Position numbers and translations under genes: made by a program. Shown here in pieces: positions 1-9,322 of a stretch of DNA of 46,920 nucleotides; the stretch's first letter is position 1; every line of letters begins with the position of its first letter. This DNA comes from Firmicutes bacterium HGW-Firmicutes-14 (GTDB lineage: Bacteria > Bacillota > Thermincolia > Thermincolales > UBA2595): assembly GCA_002840275.1 (NCBI GenBank), contig PHAB01000029.1, positions 1 through 46,920 on the forward strand. Direction: 5' to 3'. The notes below the pieces were generated by a model. The model had not been told where the DNA came from. It made no database searches and saw only the letters and a program-made list of their open reading frames with translations.

Positions 1-114
1 TGAAAACACTGAAAACCGGAGCAAATGTTCATACCTGCAGCGAAATTATGATAACCAAACATTGAAGGATAAATTACCCAAATAATCTTGACAGCATCAC
101 AGGTTAACAGTCTC

Positions 115-143
115 TTGCCAATGCCTGTCAAATGTGTTATACT
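115..143 (+). promoter_or_regulatory. Sigma-A-type promoter for the rimP-nusA-infB operon
   Basis: TTGCCA at 115-120 and TATACT at 138-143 are separated by exactly 17 bases, close to the housekeeping consensus. It lies about 245 bases upstream of rimP, leaving a long structured leader. A TTGACA at 88-93 has no matching -10 at the right distance and was not chosen. Confidence 0.7.
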
Positions 144-190
144 AGATACGATGTGATTCAGTAGGTCCTTAATGCAAACTGTCAATGCTG

Positions 191-213
191 GAGTGGGGAA
201 ACCCCACTCTTTC
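191..213 (+). promoter_or_regulatory. Leader hairpin upstream of rimP
   Basis: GAGTGGGG (191-198) and CCCCACTC (202-209) form a perfect 8-bp stem with an AAA loop, followed by a short T run. It lies in the transcribed leader between the promoter and rimP. A weak intrinsic terminator or attenuator acting on the nusA operon is a reasonable inference. The short T tract makes full termination uncertain. Confidence 0.5.
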
Positions 214-300
214 GTGTTAAACGGTGTTTTAAGCGCAGAGTATAAGCCGTAAATATAGTTGGTACACTAGTTAATAAGATTATTGGTCCGATAGCTAACC

Positions 301-386
301 GCCGCTAAGACTCCCGCTCTTCAGGAGGGAGATAAGCGGCGCTAAGCTCCTGGATAACGATTTCTATGTTCAAGGGAGTGGGAGCG
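301..386 (+). repeat. Structured leader segment, possible IS200/IS605-type end remnant
   Basis: GCCGCT (301-306) pairs with AGCGGC (335-340), and inside it CTCCC (311-315) pairs with GGGAG (327-331). A second pairing, CTCC (347-350) with GGAG near 375-378, lies just before the GTG start of rimP. From memory, this type of folded sequence resembles the 3' ends of tnpB-bearing IS200/IS605-family elements. No transposase gene remains here. The folding is seen; the IS origin is only an inference. Confidence 0.35.
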
Positions 387-848
387 GTGAAAAAAAACCG
401 GGTTGAGGACATTGTATGGGAAATGAGTGAATCTGTTATTGAATCCCTTGGTCTGGAACTGGTTGATGTGGAGTATGTCAAAGAAGGGGGAGCATGGTTC
501 CTGAGGGTCTTTATTGATAAGGCCGGAGGAATTACCCATGATGACTGCCAGGAGGTTTCTGTCAGGCTGAGTGAACTTTTGGACCGGAAAGATCCGATCC
601 CGCAGTCATATATCCTGGAAGTATCGTCGCCGGGGATCGAGCGTCCTTTGAACAAACCCGGCGATTTTGAACGGTTCAGGGGATATAAAGTGAGGGCTTC
701 GACTTTTGCTCCTGTGGATGGCAGGAAAGAATTTATCGGAGAATTAAACGGCCTGATTGATGGGAATGTCCTTATACATACCGGTGGAGACCAGGTTTCA
801 CTGCCTCTGGAGCAGGTGGCCAAGATTAGGCTGGAGGCGGATTTTTAA
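387..848 (+). CDS. rimP: Ribosome maturation factor RimP (YlxS)
   Basis: RimP is needed for maturation of the 30S subunit. The 153-residue product has the usual two-part build: an N-terminal alpha/beta domain with the SLGLELVDVEY and FIDKAGGITHDDC segments, then an SM-like barrel with the family hallmark SSPGIERPL. Length matches the B. subtilis protein (about 156 aa). The GTG at 387 is chosen because AGGGAG (373-378) stands 8 bases before it. An in-frame ATG at 366 has no convincing ribosome binding site. It is the first gene of the operon, 60 bases before nusA, an almost invariant pairing in bacteria. Confidence 0.93.
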   Translation: MKKNRVEDIVWEMSESVIESLGLELVDVEYVKEGGAWFLRVFIDKAGGITHDDCQEVSVRLSELLDRKDPIPQSYILEVSSPGIERPLNKPGDFERFRGYKVRASTFAPVDGRKEFIGELNGLIDGNVLIHTGGDQVSLPLEQVAKIRLEADF

Positions 849-908
849 AATAAGTTTGACAGACGGTAAACGGAAGACAATTGAAAATTGAGGAGGTTAG
901 CTTAAAAA

Positions 909-2672
909 ATGAATACGGAATTCATGGAAGCCCTGGCAGAGATCGAGAGAGAAAAGGGTGTTTCGATGGATATACTTATCGATGCCCTGGAAGCTGCGTT
1001 AATATCGGCTTACAAAAGGAACTTCGGTTCTCTCCAGAACGTGAGTGTAATTATTAACAGGGAAACGGGAGAGATTAAGGTTTATGCCAGGAAGAACGTG
1101 GTTGAAGAAGTGAATGATGACCGCACCGAAATTCTACTTGGGGAAGCACGGGAAAAAGACCCAAGATATGAAATCGGAGATGTCGTGGAGATAGAGGTCA
1201 CTCCCAGGGACTTCGGAAGGATAGCTGCCCAGACGGCAAAACAGGTAGTTGTGCAGAGAATCAGGGAAGCTGAAAGAGGCATTATATATGAAGAATTTTC
1301 CAATCGTGAAGGTGATATTGTAACCGGGATTGTCCAGAGACAGGACCAGAAGAATGTTTACATAGATCTGGGAAAAACTGAAGCAACTCTGGGACCTACG
1401 GAACAAATCCCAGGGGAGGGCTACAAGCACGGTGATCGGATAAAAACATATATTGTTGAAGTAAAAAAGACCACCAAGGGACCCCAGATTCTTGTTTCAC
1501 GGACTCACCCCGGACTGTTAAAAAGGCTCTTTGAACTCGAGGTGCCGGAAATTCATGATGGAATCGTAGAATTAAAATCTGTGGCTCGTGAGGCGGGAGC
1601 CCGCTCAAAAATAGCCGTATATTCAAGGGATGAAAACGTTGACCCCGTTGGGGCCTGTGTTGGACCCAAGGGTATGAGGGTCCAGACAATCGTGAATGAA
1701 CTTAAGGGTGAGAAAATAGATATAGTCAAGTGGAACCAGGATTCCGCAAAATTTGTCGCTAATGCCCTAAGCCCCGCCAAAGTGATAGATGTTACAGTGT
1801 TTGAGGATGATAAGGTCGCCAGGGTTGTGGTTCCTGATTACCAGCTTTCCCTGGCTATTGGAAAAGAGGGCCAGAATGCACGGTTAGCCGCCAAGCTGAC
1901 AGGCTGGAAAATAGATATCAAGAACGAGACCCAGATGGAAGAAATAATGGCAGCCCAGGAATTTTATGACCAGGGCGAAGACCTTGAGGATGAATATGCT
2001 GAAGGTGAATATGCTGAAGGCGACTATGCCGAAGGCGACTATGTCGAAGGTGACTATACCGAGGATGACTATGTCGAAGGCGATTATGCCGAAGGTGACT
2101 ATGCTGAAGGCGACTATGCCGAAGGTGACTATGCTGAAGGCGACTATGCCGAAGGTGACTATGCTGAAGGCGACTATGCCGAAGGTGACTATGCTGAAGG
2201 CGACTATGTCGAAGGTGAATATGCCGAAGGCGATTATGCCGAGGATGACTATGCCGAGGATGATTATGCCGAGGGTGAATATGCCGAAGGCGATTATGCC
2301 GAGGGTGAATATGCCGAAGGTGAATACGAAGATTGGGAAGAAATCCCGGAAGACTACCATGAATACGAAAATGATGAGGAATATAATCAGGGCAATGAAC
2401 CGGTAGAGTTCGAGGAAGGAGAACATCAGGAACAGACATCCCCGGAGGCGCCTCCGGAAGAGGGAGGAGAAGCCGAAGCAGACAGAGGGGAAAACCTGGA
2501 ATTTGACGATGAAACATTAGAAGTAATAATTGAGGAAATCAAGGAAGAGGAAACTAAGCCAAAGACCAAAAAAGCTAAAAAGGGCGGTAAAAAACAGCCC
2601 AAGGTTAAACGGAAAAAGCTTTCCATTGAAGAGGTGGGAGAATACCTGGAAGAACTTGAAGAGGACACCTAA
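909..2672 (+). CDS. nusA: Transcription termination/antitermination factor NusA with a long acidic repeat tail
   Basis: NusA binds RNA polymerase and nascent RNA and controls pausing and termination. Residues 1-130 are the polymerase-binding N-terminal domain, about 134-200 the S1 domain, and 205-345 the paired KH domains (VGPKG at 251-255, IGKEGQN at 317-323). Most Firmicutes NusA proteins stop near residue 350-370, but this one runs to 587. The extra part starts with 22 pentapeptides of the type DYAEG (362-471), continues as Asp/Glu-rich sequence and ends with a Lys-rich patch (about 553-574). The repeats are in frame and the SD (GAGGAGG) is strong, so the tail is probably translated. The identity of the core is certain; the role of the tail is unknown. 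Confidence 0.97.
   Translation: MNTEFMEALAEIEREKGVSMDILIDALEAALISAYKRNFGSLQNVSVIINRETGEIKVYARKNVVEEVNDDRTEILLGEAREKDPRYEIGDVVEIEVTPRDFGRIAAQTAKQVVVQRIREAERGIIYEEFSNREGDIVTGIVQRQDQKNVYIDLGKTEATLGPTEQIPGEGYKHGDRIKTYIVEVKKTTKGPQILVSRTHPGLLKRLFELEVPEIHDGIVELKSVAREAGARSKIAVYSRDENVDPVGACVGPKGMRVQTIVNELKGEKIDIVKWNQDSAKFVANALSPAKVIDVTVFEDDKVARVVVPDYQLSLAIGKEGQNARLAAKLTGWKIDIKNETQMEEIMAAQEFYDQGEDLEDEYAEGEYAEGDYAEGDYVEGDYTEDDYVEGDYAEGDYAEGDYAEGDYAEGDYAEGDYAEGDYAEGDYAEGDYVEGEYAEGDYAEDDYAEDDYAEGEYAEGDYAEGEYAEGEYEDWEEIPEDYHEYENDEEYNQGNEPVEFEEGEHQEQTSPEAPPEEGGEAEADRGENLEFDDETLEVIIEEIKEEETKPKTKKAKKGGKKQPKVKRKKLSIEEVGEYLEELEEDT
1992..2321 (+). repeat. 15-bp/30-bp in-frame tandem repeat in nusA
   Basis: Twenty-two 15-bp units encode pentapeptides of the form [D/E]Y[A/V/T]E[G/D]. 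A 30-bp double unit is repeated identically at 2101-2130, 2131-2160 and 2161-2190, which suggests recent slippage or unequal-exchange expansion. Each unit adds about two negative charges. Confidence 0.97.
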
Positions 2673-2703
2673 ACAATACGGCCCGGTGAGAGGGGAGGGT
2701 GTT

Positions 2704-2988
2704 ATGAGAACAAAAAAAATTCCTATGAGAATGTGCCTCGGATGCCAGGAAATGAAGCCTAAAAAAGAACTCATCAGGGTTGTCAGAACCCCTGAGGATG
2801 TTATTGAAATAGATTCAGGCGGGAAACGGTCCGGTCGGGGAGCATATATTTGTCTGGATGAACAGTGCCTTAGCAAAGCAGTAAAAGCCAAGCGGCTGGA
2901 AAAGGCCTTTAAACTGCCTGTCCCCCACGAGATTGTGGAGGAACTTAAGGAACGGCTGGTGAGAATGATTGATTCAAAAGGGCTATGA
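2704..2988 (+). CDS. ylxR: YlxR family RNA-binding protein (RnpM)
   Basis: This is a 94-residue basic protein of the YlxR family, which in B. subtilis was reported to bind RNase P RNA. It shows the family's MRMCLGCQ start region with the two Cys residues, the RVV strand and the GRGAYIC segment. The ATG at 2704 is preceded by AGGGGAGGG (2692-2700). Upstream in-frame codons lie inside nusA and are not used. It follows nusA by 31 bases and overlaps ylxQ by 20. Confidence 0.92.
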   Translation: MRTKKIPMRMCLGCQEMKPKKELIRVVRTPEDVIEIDSGGKRSGRGAYICLDEQCLSKAVKAKRLEKAFKLPVPHEIVEELKERLVRMIDSKGL

Positions 2989-3286
2989 CCTGCTGGGGCT
3001 GGCTCAAAAGGCCGGGCAGGTAAAATCAGGGGAGGCAGCTGCTGAGGAGGCCATAAATAAGGGAAAAGCCAAACTGGTCTTAGTGGCGGAAGATGCATCT
3101 CTAAGAACCAGGGACCGATTTATAAGCCTGGCAAAGTATAAAAAAATACCCTGGCTCGAGATCGGGGAGAAACTCCGTTTGGGAATTGCGATAGGAAAGT
3201 CTCCCAGGTCGGTAGTGACTGTAACTGAAAAAAACTTTGCTAAAAGGCTGTTTGAGTTGTTTGGTGGGGAAGAGGAGGATTTCTAA
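2969..3286 (+). CDS. ylxQ: L7Ae/L30e/S12e/Gadd45-family RNA-binding protein YlxQ
   Basis: This 105-residue member of the L7Ae K-turn-binding family is always found between ylxR and infB in Firmicutes. The GLAQKAGQVKSGE opening and the LVLVAEDAS strand are typical. Translation starts at a TTG (2969) inside the end of ylxR, with GGTGAG at 2958-2963 as SD, so the two genes overlap by 20 bases and are likely translationally coupled. Its exact RNA target is not settled for the family. Confidence 0.9.
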   Translation: MIQKGYDLLGLAQKAGQVKSGEAAAEEAINKGKAKLVLVAEDASLRTRDRFISLAKYKKIPWLEIGEKLRLGIAIGKSPRSVVTVTEKNFAKRLFELFGGEEEDF

Positions 3287-3321
3287 CCCGGTTAGGAATT
3301 CAATAAAACGGGGGTGAACCG

Positions 3322-5895
3322 ATGGGAAAAATTCGTGTTTATGAATTAGCAAAGGAATTGGGATTAGAAAGTAAAGAATTAATTACGAAACTTACCGTTA
3401 TGGATATAGATGTGAAAAACCACATGAGTACCCTGGAGGATGAGGATATAGCAAAAGCCAAAAAGGCTTTTAAGACTATGAAGGAAGGTCCGGGGCAGAA
3501 AGAGAAGGCCGGCCCTTCCGGGAGTGTGCCCTCAGGGCTGGAAGGCAGGCCCCAGGATGCAAGGCCGCCGGGTGCAAGGCCGGAAGGCAGGCCCCAGGGA
3601 ACAAGGCCGCCGGGTGCAAGGCCGGAAGGCAGACCCCAGGGTACAAGGCCGCCGGGAGCAAGGCCGGAAGGCAGGCCCCAGGGAACAAGACCGCCGGGAG
3701 CAAGGCCGGAAGGCAGGCCCCAGGGTACAAGGCCGCCGGGGGCAAGGCCGGAAGGCAGGCCCCAGGGTACAAGGCCGCCGGGGGTAAGGCCGGAAGGCAG
3801 GCCCCAGGGTGCAAGGCCGCCGGGAGCAAGGCCGGAAGGCAGGCCCCAGGGAACAAGGCCGCCGGGAGCGAGGCCGGAAGGCAGGCCCCAGGGTGCAAGG
3901 CCGCCGGGTGCAAGGCCGGAAGGCAGACCCCAGGGACCCAAGCCTGACAGTAATAGACGTCCTGCCAGACCTGGGGATAGGAAACCCGGTGAAAAAGGGC
4001 AGGCTCCAATAGGTGAAAGGCGTCAGGAAAAGCCTGCAGACAGAAGGCGCCAGGAAGGAAGGAAACCTTCACCGGTTAAAGGCCAGTCTCCTGCCCAGGC
4101 AGCAGGAAATGCAGCTCCGGCCCCAAAGGAAACTCCCAGGAAACTTAAGCCGATAACAATCGGTGAAACGCTGACGGTACAAGATTTGGCTTTGAAACTT
4201 GCCAAGCCTGCAACCGAACTTATAAAGAAACTCATTTCCCTGGGAGTGATGGCGACAATAAACCAGGAAATAGATTCAGATACAGCAGTGATCCTGGCAG
4301 GTGAGTTTGGCAGGGAAATTGAGGTTAAAATAGAAAATGAGGAAGCTGACCTCATCGAGGAAAAAGAAGACTCTCCGGAGGATCTGCTTCCCCGCCCGAG
4401 TGTTGTGACGGTAATGGGACATGTCGACCATGGCAAAACATCACTTCTGGATGCCATCCGGGAAGCAAACGTTACTGCCAGTGAAGCAGGGGGGATTACC
4501 CAGCACATAGGCGCTTACCAGGTCATGCATAATGGTAAAAAGATAACCTTTCTGGATACTCCTGGGCACGAGGCCTTTACAGCCATGCGGGCCAGGGGAG
4601 CCCAGGCAACAGATATAGCGATAATAGTTGTAGCTGCTGATGACGGGGTTATGCCCCAGACCATTGAGGCTATCAACCATTCTAAGGCAGCCAAGGTTCC
4701 TATAATTATCGCTGTCAATAAGATGGATAAACCGGGTGCCAATCCTGACCGGGTAAAACAGGAGCTGACTGAGCACGGCCTGGTAACGGAAGAGTGGGGT
4801 GGTGATACTATATGTGTCTCCGTTTCCGCCAAGACAAAACAGGGGATTGAAGACCTGCTGGAGATGATCCTGCTGGTATCTGAAATGCAGGAATTCAAGG
4901 CCAATCCTAAACGAAGGGCCAGAGGTACGGTTATCGAAGCCGAACTTGACAAAGGCCGCGGTCCGGTGGCTACAGTACTGGTCCAAACCGGCACTATGGA
5001 GATCGGAGATTCGATGGTGGCCGGCCATGCCTTCGGAAAAGTCAGGGCTATGATAGATGACAAGGGGCGCCGGGTAAAAAAAGCCGGGCCGTCCACTCCG
5101 GTTGAGGTTCTTGGCCTCTCAGACGTTCCCCTCGCCGGGGATGTGTTCAATGTAGTCAGGGACGATAAGACTGCCAAGATCATTGCTGCCAGGAGAATCA
5201 ACAAAAAACGGGAAGAAGACCACAGGGCCATGGCAAAAGTATCATTGGATGACCTCTTTAAACAGATTAAGGAAGGTAAGGTAAAAGACCTGAACATAAT
5301 CATAAAAGCAGATGTTCAGGGTTCTATTGAGGCATTAAGAGAGGCGCTCCTAAAACTATCCAATGATGAAGTCCGGGTCAACCCCATCCACGGTGGGGTT
5401 GGGGCGATTACCGAAACGGATGTTATGCTGGCTTCAGCATCAAATGCCATCATTATGGGGTTCAATGTAAGGCCTGACACCAATGCCCGCAAGGCTGCAG
5501 AGCGGGAAAAGGTGGACCTCAGGCTCTACAGGGTAATATATAATGCTATTGAAGATATTAAGGCAGCCATGGTGGGTATGCTGGAGCCCGAGTTTAAGGA
5601 AGTAGTCATCGGAAGGCTGGAAGTCCGTCAGACCTTCAAGGTATCTAAGGTGGGCACTATTGCCGGATGTTATGTGACTGAAGGCAAAATCACCAAGAGT
5701 TCCGATGTCAGGGTTATCAGGGACGGTATTGTGGTCCACGAAGGGAAACTGGATTCCTTAAAAAGGTTCAAGGATGATGCCAGGGAAGTTGCTGAAGGCT
5801 ATGAATGCGGGCTTACTATAGTACGGTTCAATGACCTTTTTGAAGGTGACGTTATAGAGGCCTTTGTAATGGAACAGATACAACGGGAATTATAA
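3322..5895 (+). CDS. infB: Translation initiation factor IF-2 with proline/arginine-rich repeat linker
   Basis: IF-2 is the GTPase that places initiator fMet-tRNA on the 30S subunit and promotes subunit joining. In the 857-residue protein, residues 1-50 are the first IF2_N domain, about 65-275 a low-complexity linker, 283-337 a second IF2_N domain, and then the GTPase domain with G1 GHVDHGKT (366-373), G3 DTPGH (about 412) and G4 NKMD (466-469). Domains II, III and the tRNA-binding C-domain follow. The linker holds ten copies of a 14-residue unit built on [18 protein letters not shown] precedes the ATG. B. subtilis IF-2 is about 716 aa, so most of the extra length is the linker. Confidence 0.97.
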   Translation: MGKIRVYELAKELGLESKELITKLTVMDIDVKNHMSTLEDEDIAKAKKAFKTMKEGPGQKEKAGPSGSVPSGLEGRPQDARPPGARPEGRPQGTRPPGARPEGRPQGTRPPGARPEGRPQGTRPPGARPEGRPQGTRPPGARPEGRPQGTRPPGVRPEGRPQGARPPGARPEGRPQGTRPPGARPEGRPQGARPPGARPEGRPQGPKPDSNRRPARPGDRKPGEKGQAPIGERRQEKPADRRRQEGRKPSPVKGQSPAQAAGNAAPAPKETPRKLKPITIGETLTVQDLALKLAKPATELIKKLISLGVMATINQEIDSDTAVILAGEFGREIEVKIENEEADLIEEKEDSPEDLLPRPSVVTVMGHVDHGKTSLLDAIREANVTASEAGGITQHIGAYQVMHNGKKITFLDTPGHEAFTAMRARGAQATDIAIIVVAADDGVMPQTIEAINHSKAAKVPIIIAVNKMDKPGANPDRVKQELTEHGLVTEEWGGDTICVSVSAKTKQGIEDLLEMILLVSEMQEFKANPKRRARGTVIEAELDKGRGPVATVLVQTGTMEIGDSMVAGHAFGKVRAMIDDKGRRVKKAGPSTPVEVLGLSDVPLAGDVFNVVRDDKTAKIIAARRINKKREEDHRAMAKVSLDDLFKQIKEGKVKDLNIIIKADVQGSIEALREALLKLSNDEVRVNPIHGGVGAITETDVMLASASNAIIMGFNVRPDTNARKAAEREKVDLRLYRVIYNAIEDIKAAMVGMLEPEFKEVVIGRLEVRQTFKVSKVGTIAGCYVTEGKITKSSDVRVIRDGIVVHEGKLDSLKRFKDDAREVAEGYECGLTIVRFNDLFEGDVIEAFVMEQIQREL
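3541..3936 (+). repeat. 42-bp in-frame tandem repeat in infB
   Basis: Ten units with a 42-bp period start at 3541, 3583 and every 42 bases to 3919; the last is partial. Each encodes a variant of [14 protein letters not shown] and adds about two positive charges. Near-identity of the units at DNA level points to recent expansion. Confidence 0.97.
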
Positions 5896-5932
5896 ACTGC
5901 TGACTAAGCAAAATTGTTGTGGGGGTGTTTCC

Positions 5933-6298
5933 ATGACTTCTCACAGGGCAAATAGGGTTGCCGAAGAAATTAAAAAGGAAATTACCCAGATGTTAAGAGA
6001 TGAAATGAAGGATCCGCGGCTGGGATTTATTACAGTCACCGGTGTTGAGGTCACTCCTGACATCAGGTATGCCAAGGTGTTTGTCAGTATATTCGGAAAT
6101 GATGAAAACAAGGCTCAGTCATTACAGGCCCTGGAAAGCGCCAAGGGTTTCGTGCGAAGTGAATTAGGTAAGAGGATGAGGCTGAGGTATACCCCGGAAA
6201 TCAGCTTCAAGTTTGATTCATCAATTGAATATGGGGCCCGGATCATGAAATTGTTAAAAGAAGTAAAAGATACGGAGAATGAAAATGAACACTCTTGA
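5933..6298 (+). CDS. rbfA: Ribosome-binding factor A
   Basis: RbfA is a 30S maturation and cold-adaptation factor acting near the 16S rRNA 5' helix. The 121-residue protein has the single KH-like domain: an opening helix with RVAEEIKKEI, the DPRLGFITVTGVEVTPD core and RYAKVFVS strand, and a C-terminal SIEYGARI segment. Length is typical. It lies 37 bases after infB, and its last codons overlap the start of nrnA by 14 bases. Confidence 0.95.
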   Translation: MTSHRANRVAEEIKKEITQMLRDEMKDPRLGFITVTGVEVTPDIRYAKVFVSIFGNDENKAQSLQALESAKGFVRSELGKRMRLRYTPEISFKFDSSIEYGARIMKLLKEVKDTENENEHS

Positions 6299-7262
6299 GG
6301 AAACAGCCGAATTTCTGCGTAGAGGAAAGAGAGCCCTGATTACCGGGCATGCCATGCCTGACGGCGACAGCGTGGGCTCAGTACTGGCCATGAGTTTTCT
6401 CCTATCGGAGACAGGAGTGGAATGCCATGTTATAACTCCTGATCCATTACCGGCAGTTTATGATTTCCTGCCTGGCGCTGAAAGGTTTACCATGGAGACT
6501 GATAGATTACCACAGTGCGACCTGGCGGTTATTCTCGACTGTACCGATTTGACCCGGCTCGGGGATAAGCTGGAAGCTTATATCAGCCGGGTACCTCTGT
6601 TAGTTAATATCGACCATCATGTCAGCAATCAGGAATTTGGACATTGCAACTTTGTTGATGCACAAGCGGCTGCAACCGGTGAGATAATTTATGACCTGGC
6701 AGCCGTGATGGGTGTGCCGGTTTCCAGGGAAATAGCAGCCAATCTGTACACTGCTATTGCTATGGATACCGGTTCCTTCAGGTTCGATAACACCACTGAC
6801 AGGACCCATGAAGTGATAGCGCGATTAATCCGCTCAGGAATTGATGCTGCTGAAATCAATAAGAACTTATTCGAAACAAAAGAGTATGTCCAGTTAAAAC
6901 TGCTGGGATATGCCCTCAACCAACTGAAGGTTACTGAGGATGGCCGGGTGGCCTGGATAACTATTCCAGCCCCGGTAATGCAGGAACTGGGCGCCCTGGA
7001 TGAACATGCCGACGGGATAATAAATTACCCGCGGATGCTTGAGGGTGTCGAGATAGGACTGCTGTTCAGGGAAATCAGTCCTGGTAAATTCAAGGTAGGA
7101 TTCCGTTCCAAAAAACGTATTGATGTCAACAGGCTGGCGTCTGCCTTCGGTGGAGGCGGTCATCCGAGAGCAGCAGGATGTTCTGTCCAGGGGGATATTC
7201 AAGAGGTGGAGAATAAGGTGATCGACCTTTGTATCAAGGCCCTTAAGGCAGACGATATTTAA
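6285..7262 (+). CDS. nrnA: DHH-family nanoRNase/pAp phosphatase NrnA
   Basis: NrnA degrades short oligoribonucleotides and dephosphorylates 3'-phosphoadenosine 5'-phosphate. The DHH domain has GHAMPDGDSVGS near the start, LDCTD and the signature NIDHHVSN. The DHHA1 domain ends with GGGGHPRAAG. The protein is 325 aa if it starts at the ATG at 6285, which has GGAG (6274-6277) seven bases upstream. The ATG at 6279 would leave only one base between SD and start. The gene overlaps rbfA, as in other Firmicutes, where nrnA sits between rbfA and truB. Confidence 0.93.
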   Translation: MNTLEETAEFLRRGKRALITGHAMPDGDSVGSVLAMSFLLSETGVECHVITPDPLPAVYDFLPGAERFTMETDRLPQCDLAVILDCTDLTRLGDKLEAYISRVPLLVNIDHHVSNQEFGHCNFVDAQAAATGEIIYDLAAVMGVPVSREIAANLYTAIAMDTGSFRFDNTTDRTHEVIARLIRSGIDAAEINKNLFETKEYVQLKLLGYALNQLKVTEDGRVAWITIPAPVMQELGALDEHADGIINYPRMLEGVEIGLLFREISPGKFKVGFRSKKRIDVNRLASAFGGGGHPRAAGCSVQGDIQEVENKVIDLCIKALKADDI

Positions 7263-7303
7263 TATACAGGACCCGGTTAAAAAATCGTTTGGCTGGTGTT
7301 TTA

Positions 7304-8266
7304 ATGGACTCAAGCGACCTTAATGGAATAATAAATGTATTGAAACCTCCGGGGATGACTTCCCATGATGTGATAAGTTTTCTTCGCCGCACCCTGAAAA
7401 TCCGCAAAGCCGGACATACCGGTACCCTGGACCCGGGTGTGGCGGGAGTACTGGCCGTGTGTCTGGGAAAAGCGACCAAGGCAATTGAATATATGGAAGA
7501 CGGAATAAAACATTACAGGGCAGAAGTTTCATTCGGCAGGACAACCGATACCCAGGACAGTTTCGGACATACTGTTAAAGTATATGACGCATCTCTTATT
7601 ACTGAGGGTCAGGCGAAAAACGCTATCCTGTCCTGGCGGGGCAAACATCTTCAGATGCCTCCTATGGTTTCTGCCGTCAAACATAAAGGGAAGAAACTTT
7701 ATGAACTGGCGCGGGAAGGTAAAGAAGTTCCCCGCTGTCCCAGACCGGTAGAGATTTATGAAATTAACATTATCAGGTTCAGGGGGTTTGGCACTCCTAA
7801 CCCGTCGGTACTTTTTGATCTAACCTGTTCCAGGGGAACATATGTGAGGACTCTCTGTCATGATACCGGAGAGGTACTGGGGTGTGGTGGATATATGTCC
7901 TTCCTGGTAAGAACCGGTACAGGCAATTTGGATATCTCTGATTCCCTCATGCTGGAGGAAATCCTTGAAAAGACTGAAAACGGAAACATCAGGGATTGTA
8001 TAATTCCTGTCCACAGGGCAATCCCGTTTGCAGAGATATGGGTCAAAGATAAGTCAGTGAACTCTGTCTGTCATGGCAACCGTATTCCTGTTTCAGAAAC
8101 AGAAGGTAAACCGGACAGCCTTGAGAAAAACCAGAAAGTGAAGTTAATGAACAGGGGCAGCGGCTGTCTTGCTATAGCCAGAGTAGTACATAACAGCCCA
8201 TCTGACTGCCTTTCCATCGAGAATAACAGCACAATCATGTTCCAGCCTATTAAGGTATTATGCTGA
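7304..8266 (+). CDS. truB: tRNA pseudouridine(55) synthase TruB
   Basis: TruB makes pseudouridine 55 in the T-loop of tRNAs. The protein opens with INVLKPPGMTSHDV, has the catalytic Asp43 in GHTGTLDPGVAG, and has the later SRGTYVRTLCHD motif typical of TruB. The C-terminal part (about 240-320) is a diverged PUA-like region. ATG 7304 is preferred (320 aa); a TTG at 7289 is possible, and neither has a strong SD. The gene lies between nrnA and ribF, its usual place. Confidence 0.93.
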   Translation: MDSSDLNGIINVLKPPGMTSHDVISFLRRTLKIRKAGHTGTLDPGVAGVLAVCLGKATKAIEYMEDGIKHYRAEVSFGRTTDTQDSFGHTVKVYDASLITEGQAKNAILSWRGKHLQMPPMVSAVKHKGKKLYELAREGKEVPRCPRPVEIYEINIIRFRGFGTPNPSVLFDLTCSRGTYVRTLCHDTGEVLGCGGYMSFLVRTGTGNLDISDSLMLEEILEKTENGNIRDCIIPVHRAIPFAEIWVKDKSVNSVCHGNRIPVSETEGKPDSLEKNQKVKLMNRGSGCLAIARVVHNSPSDCLSIENNSTIMFQPIKVLC

Positions 8267-8278
8267 AGGGGAGATACC

Positions 8279-9208
8279 ATGGAGGTATATCATGGCATAA
8301 AGGTTATGGACAAGTCAAAGAATATCGTAATTGCCCTGGGTAACTTTGACGGTGTTCACCTGGGTCACCGTGAACTTATCCGGAGGACCAGGGAAATCGC
8401 CGAAACAGAAAAAGGTATCCCGGCAGTTTTTACTTTTGATCCCCACCCGATGAAGGTGCTGCAGCCTGACCGTTACCCTCCCATGCTTCTGTCCAGGGAG
8501 GAGAAGATAAATATATTATCCGGGCTGGGAATAAGGCTTCTGATAATTACACCTTTTTCGAAAGACATCTCCATGCTGTCACCCGAAGCATTTGTGAATG
8601 AGATTTTGGTGGACAGGCTGAATGTCCGGGCCGTAATAGTGGGTTACAACTATAATTTCGGATACCGGGGTGAAGGGAATGTTGAGACTCTTAGGCACCT
8701 TACAGAAAACCGCGGCATAAGAACAGTGGTTGTATCCCCTGTTAAGCTGCATGGAGTGGAAGTAAGCAGTACCCTCATCAGAAGGCTGCTGCTGGAGGGT
8801 AAGGTGTTTGAAGCGGCAGAATACCTTGGTTATCATCCCTTTGTCACTTCAAGGGTGGTAGAAGGTGACAGGAGGGGAAGGGAGCTTGGTTTTCCCACAG
8901 CTAATATGGACCTGCCCGCAGATATCCTTGTCCCGGCAAACGGGGTTTATGCTGTCAGGGTATATTTAAACGGTTCTATTCTTAAGGCTATCGCGAACAT
9001 CGGAATAAAGCCCACCTTTCAAGCTGACCGGCCTATAAACCTGGAGGTTCATTGCCTGGGCTTCAGTGGAAATCTGTATGGTGAGCTTATAAAGGTGGAA
9101 TTTATAAAAAGGATCCGGGGTGAACAGGCTTTTTCATCAGCCGGGGAACTTACCCGGCGAATCAGGAAGGATATGGAGGAAGCTGAAAAGATTTTTCCCG
9201 GGCTGTAA
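8279..9208 (+). CDS. ribF: Bifunctional riboflavin kinase/FAD synthetase
   Basis: RibF phosphorylates riboflavin to FMN and adenylylates FMN to FAD. The N-terminal FAD synthetase domain has the nucleotidyltransferase motif GNFDGVHLGH and FDPHPMKVL. The C-terminal kinase domain has GRELGFPTANM and NIGIKPTF. At 309 aa it is of normal length. GGGGAG stands six bases before the ATG at 8279. It lies 12 bases after truB and probably ends the first operon. Confidence 0.95.
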   Translation: MEVYHGIKVMDKSKNIVIALGNFDGVHLGHRELIRRTREIAETEKGIPAVFTFDPHPMKVLQPDRYPPMLLSREEKINILSGLGIRLLIITPFSKDISMLSPEAFVNEILVDRLNVRAVIVGYNYNFGYRGEGNVETLRHLTENRGIRTVVVSPVKLHGVEVSSTLIRRLLLEGKVFEAAEYLGYHPFVTSRVVEGDRRGRELGFPTANMDLPADILVPANGVYAVRVYLNGSILKAIANIGIKPTFQADRPINLEVHCLGFSGNLYGELIKVEFIKRIRGEQAFSSAGELTRRIRKDMEEAEKIFPGL

Positions 9209-9253
9209 CGGGAATAAAGTGCACCGGCTCTAAATATACTAGTTATAAATCAA

Positions 9254-9282
9254 TTTACATTACTTGCATTGTGTGTTAAAAT
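9254..9282 (+). promoter_or_regulatory. Sigma-A-type promoter before the small gene pair
   Basis: TTTACA (9254-9259) and TAAAAT (9277-9282) are 17 bases apart, followed about 40 bases later by an AAAGGAGG ribosome site. It would separate transcription of the small genes and rpsO from the ribF operon. Confidence 0.6.
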
Positions 9283-9322
9283 TATGACGGTAAGCACTCC
9301 TTAACTGAAAGGAGGCTTTTAA

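Noticed and set aside
1884-2517. Long open frames antisense to and overlapping the nusA repeat
   Set aside because: They only mirror the 15-bp periodicity, have no ribosome sites and encode meaningless repeat peptides.
1992-3936. CRISPR-like arrays from the tandem repeats
   Set aside because: Units are contiguous coding repeats without unique spacers, and no cas genes are nearby.
3339-4072. Open frames on the other frames of the infB repeat
   Set aside because: Period 42 keeps all frames open; no start signals and no recognisable domain.
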